Below, piece after piece: positions 1 to 8,294 of a DNA stretch of 52,005 nucleotides (positions within the stretch are counted from its first letter, which is position 1; each line of letters begins with the position of its first letter). The notes beneath the pieces are model-generated. The model saw only the letters and a list, made by a program, of their open reading frames with translations. It did no database searches and was not told the origin of the DNA. The DNA lies in contig JBAVOR010000024.1 of the NCBI GenBank assembly GCA_049692255.1, positions 1-52,005 of the forward strand, read 5' to 3'. The translations under genes were made by a program, and so were the position numbers. The DNA is from JBAVOR01 sp049692255 (GTDB lineage: Bacteria; Babelota; Babeliae; Babelales; JACPOV01).

Positions 1-708
1 GATGAATACGTATGCGCACTCGCAGCACATGAAGATAAAATATATACAGGCAATGGTAACGGTGTCGTTCAGCTATTCGATATACAAAAAGAAGCAACTG
101 GCATTGTATGCGCACTGAGTGGAACGATTCTAGAGATCCTCTGCAAAAATGCCCTGTATATTGCTTACGAAAATAATAACATTGCTCTTGTAGATAAAAA
201 GTCAGGCGCAATACAAAAAATTTTTAATGGCAAAAATCCGAATGAACAGATCTTAAACATACTGATTGATCCGGCACAAGAGTACTTGTATGCATATGGA
301 AATTCCGGATCTGTTGACTGTTGGGATCTGCGTATGGGAAAAAAAATCAACGTCGCGCAATCAACAGACCTTGATGGGGAGCTTTTGGCATGGGTAGTAG
401 GAACACCTGCCGTTCAGTATCTCTATACTGTGGAAAATGCATTGATTAAGCGCAATAATACGGATATCACCTCTTTAGGGCAGAAAAAGATCAACTGCGC
501 AGCATACCATAACAATGCATTATTTACTGGTGCCGATAATAGCACAATCACTATGCATGATTTTAAAACAGGGGAGCCGGTTGCTCAATTACAAGATACC
601 ACAGTAGCCCCATCTGCAATTCTTAATCTTGCCTATGACCATGAATATAATCGCTTGTATGCAGCCCATCTGGATGGCACCATTGTTGAATGGAAGGCGC
701 AAGAGTAA
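1..708 (+). CDS. WD40-like beta-propeller protein, 5'-truncated
   Basis: The reading frame is open from the first base, so the gene begins upstream of the window and only the C-terminal 235 residues are seen. The product is built of short beta-rich units with repeated patterns such as 'IYTGNGNGVVQLFD', 'YAYGNSGSVDCWDLRMG', 'LFTGADNSTITMHDFKTG' and 'YAAHLDGTIVEWK', each ending in a W/F-D or W-K strand, as in WD40 blades. WD40 propellers are protein-interaction scaffolds and are frequent among host-interaction proteins of intracellular bacteria. No catalytic motif is visible. The N-terminus, and hence any export signal, cannot be judged. The fold call is good; the function is unknown. Confidence 0.75.
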   Translation, partial: DEYVCALAAHEDKIYTGNGNGVVQLFDIQKEATGIVCALSGTILEILCKNALYIAYENNNIALVDKKSGAIQKIFNGKNPNEQILNILIDPAQEYLYAYGNSGSVDCWDLRMGKKINVAQSTDLDGELLAWVVGTPAVQYLYTVENALIKRNNTDITSLGQKKINCAAYHNNALFTGADNSTITMHDFKTGEPVAQLQDTTVAPSAILNLAYDHEYNRLYAAHLDGTIVEWKAQE

Positions 709-842
709 ATAACGAATAAAAAACCGTTCATGCCCCTACTCATTGCGATTAATTGTGATTTTGATACTATCTAATACAGAAGTCCATAATCTGTAGAATG
801 CGTATTTGGCAATACTTAGTAGCCACGAAATAGTGTACATTC

Positions 843-2234
843 ATGATTAAAACGTATCGAACCTCGTATCTTTTTTTAATTCTTCTTGGCGTCTTTCACG
901 CAAACGCTTTTTCTGCTGATATTACTAAAAAAATAAAATCGTACGGTATTGATATTATGCAGGGAGCATTGATCAGGAAGAAAGCACTTACCAGTTTTGG
1001 TGGCATCTTTATAGGACAAGCACTAATACGTATGGGATTAACCATCGAAGACGAGCCAATTCATCGCAAAGCACTCGCGATAGCATTAGGTTCTTATGCC
1101 TGCGCAGCAGGAATGTATGGCATGCGCTCAGTATGGAGAAATTCTAAAGCTATACTGAATCATAAAGAATTACGGTATAGGGAGATAACAAGAGATCTTT
1201 TGAATCAAAAATTATGCCATGCACTCAGCACTGATGATACACCAGGAGCAATCACCTACCTTGAGCAAGGTGCTGATATTAATTTTCCTTGCAAATGCGA
1301 GCCCAATCACCGAGACCACATGGCTATCAAACGCAAAATATTTGATAAACCAGAAATATTGGCAATTATGTTAAAAAAGGGGTTAAGCCCCAATGAGTGG
1401 TTTTTACAAGCCGGCTCGGCACCCTTACACCTCACTCGCAATCCCGAAGCTGCGCAAATATTACTGGACCATGGCGCAGATATCAATGCTTTAGATTGGC
1501 AAAATAGAACGCCATTACTGCGTAATCTTGAGGATGACGATAGTTATGATATGTTCATTGTTTTGTATAATCAGCCGGGAATTAAGCTTGATAAACAAAT
1601 ACCATGGCTACATGCGTTATTTTATTTTAAAAACTCAAATGATCCAGATACAAAAAGCATTAACCAACGCTTGTATTGTACAAATCTTTTAATTGATAAG
1701 GGGGCTGATATATCACATCGCCTAATCCCATACGGTACGCCATTAGAGGAATGTTTACGCCATTTAGGCTCCCTAGACAAGAACGCAACAGTAGACGATA
1801 TTATTCATAAGCCTATAGATGCGGTAATGTCATTCGAGAAACGCGAGAGCTATGTGCGTCATTGTGATATTTTTTTATTAATGCATGCAGCCCTTAAACA
1901 AGGAAATCCACTACCTGATTTATTGTCGCCGACACGCGATGAAAGCCCATGGTCCTGGGAATTAATACAAAAACGCCTTCATGACTACTGTTCGGCGCCC
2001 TCTATCAGGAATTTCGTTTATCAATGCATGATAAATAATGCTCAAGCACTAGAGTTATTGCAGCAAGCAGTAGCAAAAATCCACTATGATACTGCTGAAC
2101 TGGGATATGCTAATCTGAAAAACAGTTTAAAAAATAAAAACCAGAATATGGCAACATGGCTCTTACACCGACAAATGAACGGTAACAATCGTGTGCCCAC
2201 CCGCCCATTCATTCAACAGTTGCCCCAAGAGTGA
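843..2234 (+). CDS. Secreted ankyrin-repeat protein
   Basis: The 463-residue product starts with a hydrophobic signal peptide (residues 1-25, ending near 'ANAFSA'), so it is predicted to leave the cytoplasm. Ankyrin-type units follow: 'AITYLEQGADINF' at about 135, 'PLHLTRNPEAAQILLDHGADINALD' spread over about 195-220 with 'NRTPLL' after it, and 'TNLLIDKGADIS' at about 280. The C-terminal 150 residues are helical without a recognised motif. Ankyrin proteins bind other proteins, and exported ones in intracellular bacteria commonly act as host-directed effectors; that role here is inference. No clear Shine-Dalgarno precedes the ATG. Its 3' end lies 4 bp from the convergent gene at 2239. Confidence 0.8.
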   Translation: MIKTYRTSYLFLILLGVFHANAFSADITKKIKSYGIDIMQGALIRKKALTSFGGIFIGQALIRMGLTIEDEPIHRKALAIALGSYACAAGMYGMRSVWRNSKAILNHKELRYREITRDLLNQKLCHALSTDDTPGAITYLEQGADINFPCKCEPNHRDHMAIKRKIFDKPEILAIMLKKGLSPNEWFLQAGSAPLHLTRNPEAAQILLDHGADINALDWQNRTPLLRNLEDDDSYDMFIVLYNQPGIKLDKQIPWLHALFYFKNSNDPDTKSINQRLYCTNLLIDKGADISHRLIPYGTPLEECLRHLGSLDKNATVDDIIHKPIDAVMSFEKRESYVRHCDIFLLMHAALKQGNPLPDLLSPTRDESPWSWELIQKRLHDYCSAPSIRNFVYQCMINNAQALELLQQAVAKIHYDTAELGYANLKNSLKNKNQNMATWLLHRQMNGNNRVPTRPFIQQLPQE

Positions 2235-2238
2235 GGCG

Positions 2239-3636
2239 CTACTCCAGCCCTTTTTCGATTAATACCAGATCTAACAAATCCTTTGGCTCACCGCGTTGCT
2301 TTTTCATTGTGGCCAGCTGCATGAGACTGACAAACTTGATGCCGCGTAGATAAAAATGGTACGCAGGATTAAAAATAATATATTCTTTTTCTAATCCATG
2401 ATAGGGCAGTTCGCTGTGATGACTTTGTACTACTGCACTGGTCAGCTGCGCAATATCGCATTGGTGAATGAGATCTAAATCAGCGCAATCACGAAAACCG
2501 TATGCAGAAAGTACTGCGCTGCCATCAATGCACAGCAGTTCGGGATCTATTGCGTGTTGCTGTAAATTCTGTTTAAAATCATGCACGTACTTCTCAAAGC
2601 GCTCAAATGCACGTATGTACGCGTGATTAATCCAGTGTACCCCATTGCTATTACATACTGTTTGTGCAAATTCAAAGCTTGCCGCATGCGTATCAACTGA
2701 ATGAACCGATGAGTTACCGATATTAAATAAAGATCGGACCTCTTTTTTTGCTCTTTTGACAATATCCACATGTGCTGCTTCAAAAAGTATTACTAAAATT
2801 GTTCCTTTGCCTTGCGGAAAGCACTGATTTTTTTTACTATGCAATCCACCAAAATTACTCTCTATGGTTCCTATCCACGGCTCGCCACGATAACATTCGT
2901 GTAACAAATTAAATGCGCCGCGTTCCGTTAATTCTATTTTCTTGGTATATGCAATGGCACCATATTTTCCTAAAATTGATTTGACTTCTGCAATGCGATG
3001 CATCGCTTGTGGAAATAAGATCATTAAATACAGTGGTTCTTTTAAGCGAAAATATTCAAGTGCCATTGCATCAAGATATTCAGTGCGCAACCCCGTTTTT
3101 ACAAAATTAGTTCTATGGCGAAAATAATCAGCTGATGCTACATCTGCTTTTACTTTAAAAAATCGACGACACGTCAATGGAATGTTATACAATAAACCTG
3201 CGGCAGTGCGATGCCCTCCATCCATTAACACAAAATTTTCATCAACGGGAATTACTGATTTTTGCGTATTAAACCCTTCCTTTTCTACCGTATCAAGCAA
3301 TGCATTAAAGCTGTCTAAAAACTCTTTGAACCCGGTCTTCTGTATATACTGCTGCGCGCATTGAGCGATGGGTAAATGAGGAGCAGGAACACGCTCTATA
3401 AAATTATTCCATACCGCCAAATGTTCACGATACACTTCTAATGCCCATGCATCGTGCACCCCCCATGCGCGGTGGCGTGCATACAAATATTTCGCCATCA
3501 CATCAAAGCGATTGACATGCACCAGCTTGCCTGGATGCAGCGTAACCGTTGTGCTATCGTAATGCTTCTTGCGATAATATGGCGCTGGGTCAAATGCATG
3601 GATAGTGAGCGTGAATAAAAATAATAGTTTTTTCAT
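2239..3636 (-). CDS. Exported protein with ParB-like and nucleotidyltransferase-like segments
   Basis: This 465-residue protein has a short signal peptide (residues 1-14, MKKLLFLFTLTIHA). Residues about 128-148 contain 'VDENFVLMDGGHRTAAGLL', resembling the ParB/Srx-type nucleotide-binding motif. Residues 372-389 contain 'GSAVLSAYGFRDCADLDL', which has the G-S...D-x-D pattern of nucleotidyltransferase-fold proteins, followed by a C-terminal 'RGEPKDLLDL' of the kind seen in small nucleotidyltransferases. It is the last gene of the six-gene minus-strand glycosyltransferase operon, 12 bp after the GT2 gene. A GGAGG Shine-Dalgarno sits 7 nt before the ATG. A role in glycan or phospho-sugar modification is inferred from the neighbours only; I do not recognise a named family. 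Confidence 0.65.
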   Translation of the reverse strand: MKKLLFLFTLTIHAFDPAPYYRKKHYDSTTVTLHPGKLVHVNRFDVMAKYLYARHRAWGVHDAWALEVYREHLAVWNNFIERVPAPHLPIAQCAQQYIQKTGFKEFLDSFNALLDTVEKEGFNTQKSVIPVDENFVLMDGGHRTAAGLLYNIPLTCRRFFKVKADVASADYFRHRTNFVKTGLRTEYLDAMALEYFRLKEPLYLMILFPQAMHRIAEVKSILGKYGAIAYTKKIELTERGAFNLLHECYRGEPWIGTIESNFGGLHSKKNQCFPQGKGTILVILFEAAHVDIVKRAKKEVRSLFNIGNSSVHSVDTHAASFEFAQTVCNSNGVHWINHAYIRAFERFEKYVHDFKQNLQQHAIDPELLCIDGSAVLSAYGFRDCADLDLIHQCDIAQLTSAVVQSHHSELPYHGLEKEYIIFNPAYHFYLRGIKFVSLMQLATMKKQRGEPKDLLDLVLIEKGLE

Positions 3637-3648
3637 CAGCGGCCTCCC

Positions 3649-4812
3649 TTACTCCTCCCAATCAATATCCCAGATGGCGAGCTCTTTAAAAAAATCTTTG
3701 CCATAGCGCGCAAACCATTGTTTTACTTGATCTTTGCGCCATGTTACGTTTTCAACAAAACAGTCCCTATTAAAAGCTGGATACGCATACCATGCCGCAT
3801 CAACGGTTTTAAATAATGCATTCGTATCATCAAATGGTTCATGGTACGAATAAAAATAGTTAATGTCTGCGGCTGTGCGCCCAGATCCACCTACTTCACG
3901 CGCACGAATAAGTTCTAAACACATATACCATGCGCGTTTAACGAGGACATTGTGCCAGTTTGCAAACCGAAAATGGATAATGCAATACTGTAAATCCATC
4001 AAAAATGTTGGTGCTACCGTATCGGGCAGATTTTTAGGGATGCGTGCCATATGTATAAAACCGGAATGGGAATCTTTGGGATTATCTCGATAATCAGCAC
4101 GCCCATCGTCACCAAACGCGCACCCAATAATACAGTGCTGTGGACTCCAGCGGGAGCTATCATACCTAAACTGATGCAACCCCTTCCAGACATGGATCAT
4201 AGGCACATACAAAATTTGTCCTGGCAATAAAGCGCATAACTTATTTTTAAGAATATCTCCTTGCATGCATACGGCAGAAAAAATTTCATCTGCATCAAGC
4301 AACACAAATTGTGTCCCCCCATGGGCGCGGCCGCGATCAAGCATGAGTTGGCGTTTGTCACTTTCTCGTGCATACTCCCAAAAAGAGTGCGCATTTTCAA
4401 TTATTTCTACAATAGGCAGTTCAGTAGATAATCGTTTTACTATCGCTACTGAATCATCAATCGATGCATCATCTAACACAATCAACGCATCAACATACGG
4501 GGTAAGCGCACGCAACGCTTGCTCAATAATGGGCTGCTCATTGCGCATGGGCACTAGCCCTATTACTTTTGCCGACACTGCACTGGTAAACAAAAAAGCA
4601 GCTAACATGCAAAAGGCGCTCATCCCGGCCCAGGCTTCGCATGAAGCTACGCCGGGCATGGTGATTAAAGTATCATCTGTCCGCCATAGTCTTGACGACG
4701 GCGGGAGAGGCATGAGCGCCCGTATCCTTCGATACATTCGACTGCGTCGAACACTCCCGACTACGCTGAAGCTACGACGGGCAGGCAGGACGAGCGCGAA
4801 AATCTGTGTCAT
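3649..4812 (-). CDS. Exported GT2-family glycosyltransferase interrupted in its signal peptide by a palindromic element
   Basis: The catalytic part begins 'KVIGLVPMRNEQPIIEQAL' and shows GT-A hallmarks: 'LDDASIDDS' for nucleotide binding and a 'DADEIF' DxD metal motif. Known GT2 enzymes transfer a sugar from an NDP-sugar. The start at 4812 is supported by a GAGGTG Shine-Dalgarno 7 nt upstream, and the previous stop lies 1 nt away. Residues 6-66 are encoded by a repeat (4616-4797). Deleting 180 bp of it leaves MTQIFAFCMLAAFLF followed by TSAVSA, a perfect signal peptide. As it stands the N-terminus is Arg-rich and unlikely to export well. Translation might instead restart at the internal ATG at 4623, which precedes most of the hydrophobic core. 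Confidence 0.85.
   Translation of the reverse strand: MTQIFALVLPARRSFSVVGSVRRSRMYRRIRALMPLPPSSRLWRTDDTLITMPGVASCEAWAGMSAFCMLAAFLFTSAVSAKVIGLVPMRNEQPIIEQALRALTPYVDALIVLDDASIDDSVAIVKRLSTELPIVEIIENAHSFWEYARESDKRQLMLDRGRAHGGTQFVLLDADEIFSAVCMQGDILKNKLCALLPGQILYVPMIHVWKGLHQFRYDSSRWSPQHCIIGCAFGDDGRADYRDNPKDSHSGFIHMARIPKNLPDTVAPTFLMDLQYCIIHFRFANWHNVLVKRAWYMCLELIRAREVGGSGRTAADINYFYSYHEPFDDTNALFKTVDAAWYAYPAFNRDCFVENVTWRKDQVKQWFARYGKDFFKELAIWDIDWEE
4616..4797 (+). mobile_element. Palindromic insertion element, copy A (182 bp, in-frame)
   Basis: The element starts GCGCTCATCC and ends GGACGAGCGC, an imperfect terminal inverted repeat. Inside are three hairpin modules: GCTTCGCATGAAGC, a CCGCC...GACGACGG segment, and TTCGACTGCGTCGAA. 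The first 130-140 bp match copy B (20684-20835, opposite strand) almost throughout. The right end carries an additional module-1-like stretch not seen in copy B. It is inserted in the signal peptide codons of a glycosyltransferase and has no stop codon in the host frame or in the opposite-strand frame. Subtracting a 2-bp GC duplication leaves 180 bp, a multiple of three. Confidence 0.85.
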
Positions 4813-4813
4813 A

Positions 4814-5707
4814 TTACTTCACCTCTGCTTCAGGTTTTTGCCAACTACACGTCCAATAATGAATTGCGAACGATTCCGGTTTAATCCACGCATCTTGCTC
4901 TTGTGTAGTGCCGAAACGTTGCCAATTCGGTGATGGATAAAAATAACTACACGGCAATGCAATAATACGGGAATCAATGCACTGTGGTGCAACTGCCATA
5001 AAATGGCGCAAGAAATGATAATTACCGGTCGTTTCTAAAATTGCTTCAGGATTATCGCTCTTAACATCATGCATAGATTGTATCACGCACTGCAAGATGG
5101 GGTGTTGTGGCACTGAACCGATAAGACCGATAGCTACTTCTGATGCGCCGCCATTTAAAATACCGATATAAAAATCATAACAATGGTGCAGTACATCAAA
5201 TGGTTTTAAACAGCGAAAATCGGTATCTGCATACACACCACCGAATTGATGTAATAGTTCGTACCGCAAAACATCTGACTTTTGCCCATAGTTACGTGCT
5301 TGTTCAAACAGATCACGGTTGACCATATCAAATTTGCACGCCTCTTTGTCGGTCCACAACAGATACATCCAATCAGGGTGAAACTGCTTCCATGATTGCA
5401 TCCATGGTTTGTATTCGTCAGGCACAGGGCTGCCAAGCCATATTTGATGAATAATTTTTGGAATACGCGCTGTAACATCTGATGTGATTTGATTAAAATT
5501 ATATCGCTGGTACTGCTGTTTAAAATAGGTATACCAATCGTAATCATCAGGATGAATTAAGCCAAATTGAATAGGATGTTTACCCATCGATTCTTCGAAA
5601 TCAACATAGATTGCTGGCGGATACTGCGATTGCATATCAACTGCGCACAATGGGGTCGACATACCGCATAACATGATAGCGCTCATCCAACTATTATTTC
5701 TCTTCAC
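4814..5707 (-). CDS. Exported GT32-family glycosyltransferase
   Basis: The 297-residue product has a signal peptide (residues 1-22, ending 'MSTPLCA'). Residues 82-92 read IPKIIHQIWLG, the N-terminal signature of the GT32/Gly_transf_sug family (OCH1-like and clostridial-toxin-like transferases). Residues 145-163 read 'DVLRYELLHQFGGVYADTD', the conserved segment with the DxD metal/UDP-sugar motif. The start codon is GTG, preceded by a strong AAGGAGAGG Shine-Dalgarno; the first ATG is seven codons in and would cut the signal peptide. The gene is 20 bp after the GT10 gene and 1 nt before the next start, so translation is probably coupled. GT32 enzymes with signal peptides in host-associated bacteria are good candidates for host-directed action; that is inference. 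Confidence 0.9.
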   Translation of the reverse strand: MKRNNSWMSAIMLCGMSTPLCAVDMQSQYPPAIYVDFEESMGKHPIQFGLIHPDDYDWYTYFKQQYQRYNFNQITSDVTARIPKIIHQIWLGSPVPDEYKPWMQSWKQFHPDWMYLLWTDKEACKFDMVNRDLFEQARNYGQKSDVLRYELLHQFGGVYADTDFRCLKPFDVLHHCYDFYIGILNGGASEVAIGLIGSVPQHPILQCVIQSMHDVKSDNPEAILETTGNYHFLRHFMAVAPQCIDSRIIALPCSYFYPSPNWQRFGTTQEQDAWIKPESFAIHYWTCSWQKPEAEVK

Positions 5708-5727
5708 TGCCCTCTCCTTATCTATTT

Positions 5728-6819
5728 CTAGGCTGTTTCTAATTCTGCACGTATTCGTGTGTGCAATGCAATAGCTTGAGATAACTGTGCAATTTCTTGT
5801 GCAGTAAATAGTAATTCTTGCGAATAATCAGGGCATATCTCTTGCACAATCGTATGAATGAAAAACTGATAAGAAAATAAATAGGCACGCGCATTGCGCA
5901 AAAAATGCTGCGCCGCATCTTGATACTGTTTATATTCATGCTCAGGCATCTGTGTTAGAAAAGTATATAATGCTGCATCATCTTTAAAATCACGCCTGTC
6001 AATAAAACAAGAAGAAGGAACATACGTATCAACGTTATAGGCACCCCAGTACACAGGAACGCAGTTGGCTACTAAACAATCGAATATTTTTTCGGTCAAA
6101 TATCCCGCTAGATCATGCGTATTTTCGTAACAGATGCAAAATTTATAGCGGCGTAAACAGTCCATCTTGTTGCTCACCGTTCCTTGATAACAGGGATGGA
6201 GCATTGAAGACCAACCAACACCATATAAATCAAATTGATCCGGATGGTGCTGCTCAAAAAAATCGATAGTAGCCAACCGCGCACTATACAGTTCGAAACA
6301 AGAGGGAGAATATTTATTACCAGCAATGAGGGTGCATAACTTCTTTTGCTCAAAAGGAAGCATCTGCAGATCACGCAGTAACGTTGGTTGGGGATAATAG
6401 AGCTTACGATAGCGATCCCCTTTTAAAGAATCGAGCATCGTATACACGTAAGTAAAATGACGATGTAATGCACGATCATAAAATAGCGGATTGACAGTCG
6501 GCGGTTCAAAAATTAAAAACAGCTTTTTTGCCGGGTGATTTTCTAACTGTCTCAGCGCAGCGCATGAGGGAATGTTCAATGCAATAATTGCTTGGCAATC
6601 AGGATTAATCGTCTCGAGCCTGCTCACCTCAACCACGTATCCCAGCGCAATTAATGCATCACGCAACTGAATAAACGGCACCGTGGTACCATCACGTTCT
6701 TCTGGATTGAAGAACACATCACTATGCTCAAACCCGGCGAAGGGTAAGATGGTTATCACCGGCTTTGCGTACACTAACAACTGCGCGCAAAGGAAATAAA
6801 CTAACCATATTTTTTTCAT
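5728..6819 (-). CDS. Exported GT10-family fucosyltransferase
   Basis: The 363-residue protein has a signal peptide (residues 1-18, ending 'LLVYA'). Residues about 226-260 hold the GT10 signature, with 'YKFCICYENTHDLAGYLTEK' followed by 'PVYWGA', the GDP-fucose-binding core of alpha-1,3/1,4-fucosyltransferases. The N-terminal half has the looser acceptor-binding Rossmann domain ('LFLIFEPPTVNP'). Known bacterial GT10 enzymes are cytoplasmic and fucosylate lipopolysaccharide or capsule, so an export signal is unusual. The gene sits in the glycosyltransferase operon, 18 bp after the GT2 gene at 6838, and has an AGGAA Shine-Dalgarno. Fucose as the actual donor sugar is inferred from the family. 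Confidence 0.9.
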   Translation of the reverse strand: MKKIWLVYFLCAQLLVYAKPVITILPFAGFEHSDVFFNPEERDGTTVPFIQLRDALIALGYVVEVSRLETINPDCQAIIALNIPSCAALRQLENHPAKKLFLIFEPPTVNPLFYDRALHRHFTYVYTMLDSLKGDRYRKLYYPQPTLLRDLQMLPFEQKKLCTLIAGNKYSPSCFELYSARLATIDFFEQHHPDQFDLYGVGWSSMLHPCYQGTVSNKMDCLRRYKFCICYENTHDLAGYLTEKIFDCLVANCVPVYWGAYNVDTYVPSSCFIDRRDFKDDAALYTFLTQMPEHEYKQYQDAAQHFLRNARAYLFSYQFFIHTIVQEICPDYSQELLFTAQEIAQLSQAIALHTRIRAELETA

Positions 6820-6837
6820 ACGTTTCCTGCTTATGCC

Positions 6838-8259
6838 TCAGATAATCTCCTTGGCCCCTACCAACAGTATTTGGTTGGCATATTTAGAGTTATCTGTTTT
6901 TAAACGCCAAAATTCCCAATTCCATGTAAGCGCCATCAAATAGTTAGTTACCATTTCTGGAACATTAAGCATATATGCCCAGGCATCAAAAAGATTCTTT
7001 GGCAACTGCTTAAACTGGTATGCTAGACAATCACTGCCCCAATAGGCTGCCGGCGCTTGCGGCCCTTTAAATGATACCTGTTTTGAAAGTAACATGGCTA
7101 CCGCTTTGGTTTGATTAAGATGATCAACGGCATGCTTTAGATTAGTAGATGATTCTCCTTGCCATGTATCACTACACACAAACAGGTAATTAATTTTTTC
7201 TTTTTTTTGCGCTAATGCATGAAATGCTGCAAAGAATAGGCCGTTGTGGCACCCCGTAATATCATATTGATTCATAATTTCACGGTAATACGCTTCATGC
7301 TCTTGCGTTTGTGCAGACCATACTACACACACTGCATGTTTGAAATTATTGATCAGCTCTGCTTGTTGTTTTAAAAACTGCTCTAACACATCTGGTGTGC
7401 CATTGGACACTATCACAAGACCCCCTTGTTCAACCTGCACCTTAGCCTCTTGTTTCATGACACCATTAATACTGGTATACCGTTTTTGCTTGCGAATATA
7501 TTTATCGAGCTCAAGCTGTTCTTTAGGTTTTTGATACATATCGCTCAAGGGATTTTGCGTATTATACATGTAGAGCACTTCTTTAATAAAATGAACGCGT
7601 CCCGCACTCATTTCCAGTAATGGAAACATATAAGCCAAATCCCAGGCAACGGGATAAAAACCGTTGTTATGTAATAAATCTTTTAATTTGATCTGTTTAA
7701 ATATGCCTGCATAACAAGTACGTAAATGGCTGGTGACCCAATCATATTCGCGGTATGCATTACGCAAAATAATATCGTCAGGAATATCTTCATTGATAGT
7801 CCAATTTTCTTTGGATGAGCATTTAAAATTGCCATAGGTCATCCACACTTCTTCATGCTCGTTATTGTATACTTGATTTAATATGGTTAGTACATCTTTG
7901 CGGGCGAACCAATCATCCCCATCTAAAAATAAACAGATTTCATCATCATCGCACATGTACACTGCACGATAAATATTAGCGAGTGCTAACACGCGAATAG
8001 TATTGGTAATAATGGTAAATTTATGGGCCATACCTTTTTGTTCAACATAGTTTTGCACTAACGCACCGGTACTGTCCGGAGAACGATCATCTAAATAAAT
8101 GACGCGGTACTGCTCATAGGCAAGATCAAGAATCGAATCGATATTCTTTTTATAGTGATCTTTATTTTTATACGATGGTACTACAATAACAAACCGTTTC
8201 TGTTCAGCAATAATCGACATGCACACCAACAATAACAACGATGCCACACGTAACTTCAT
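6838..8259 (-). CDS. Exported GT2-family glycosyltransferase
   Basis: The 473-residue product has a signal peptide (residues 1-18, ending 'CMSIIA'). The GT-A domain follows at once: 'RFVIVVPSYKN' at 22-32, 'LDDRSPDS' at 56-63 and the DxD motif 'LDGDDWF' at 112-118. A second, weaker nucleotide-sugar-transferase-like segment starts near residue 285 ('GGLVIVSNGTPDVLEQFL') but its acidic motif is reduced to 'VCSDTW', so it may be a degenerate domain or an acceptor-binding module. The protein has the same layout as the next gene upstream (8295), suggesting duplication. A GGGGGA Shine-Dalgarno precedes the ATG. Confidence 0.88.
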   Translation of the reverse strand: MKLRVASLLLLVCMSIIAEQKRFVIVVPSYKNKDHYKKNIDSILDLAYEQYRVIYLDDRSPDSTGALVQNYVEQKGMAHKFTIITNTIRVLALANIYRAVYMCDDDEICLFLDGDDWFARKDVLTILNQVYNNEHEEVWMTYGNFKCSSKENWTINEDIPDDIILRNAYREYDWVTSHLRTCYAGIFKQIKLKDLLHNNGFYPVAWDLAYMFPLLEMSAGRVHFIKEVLYMYNTQNPLSDMYQKPKEQLELDKYIRKQKRYTSINGVMKQEAKVQVEQGGLVIVSNGTPDVLEQFLKQQAELINNFKHAVCVVWSAQTQEHEAYYREIMNQYDITGCHNGLFFAAFHALAQKKEKINYLFVCSDTWQGESSTNLKHAVDHLNQTKAVAMLLSKQVSFKGPQAPAAYWGSDCLAYQFKQLPKNLFDAWAYMLNVPEMVTNYLMALTWNWEFWRLKTDNSKYANQILLVGAKEII

Positions 8260-8294
8260 AGTTATCCCCCTTTGGCAAAACTATTTCGTTTAGT

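Noticed and set aside
4265..4933. A 222-codon plus-strand frame across the glycosyltransferase genes
   Set aside because: It lies antisense to two strongly supported glycosyltransferase genes and is open mainly because element copy A has no stop codons in either strand; it has no ribosome-binding site or recognisable domain.
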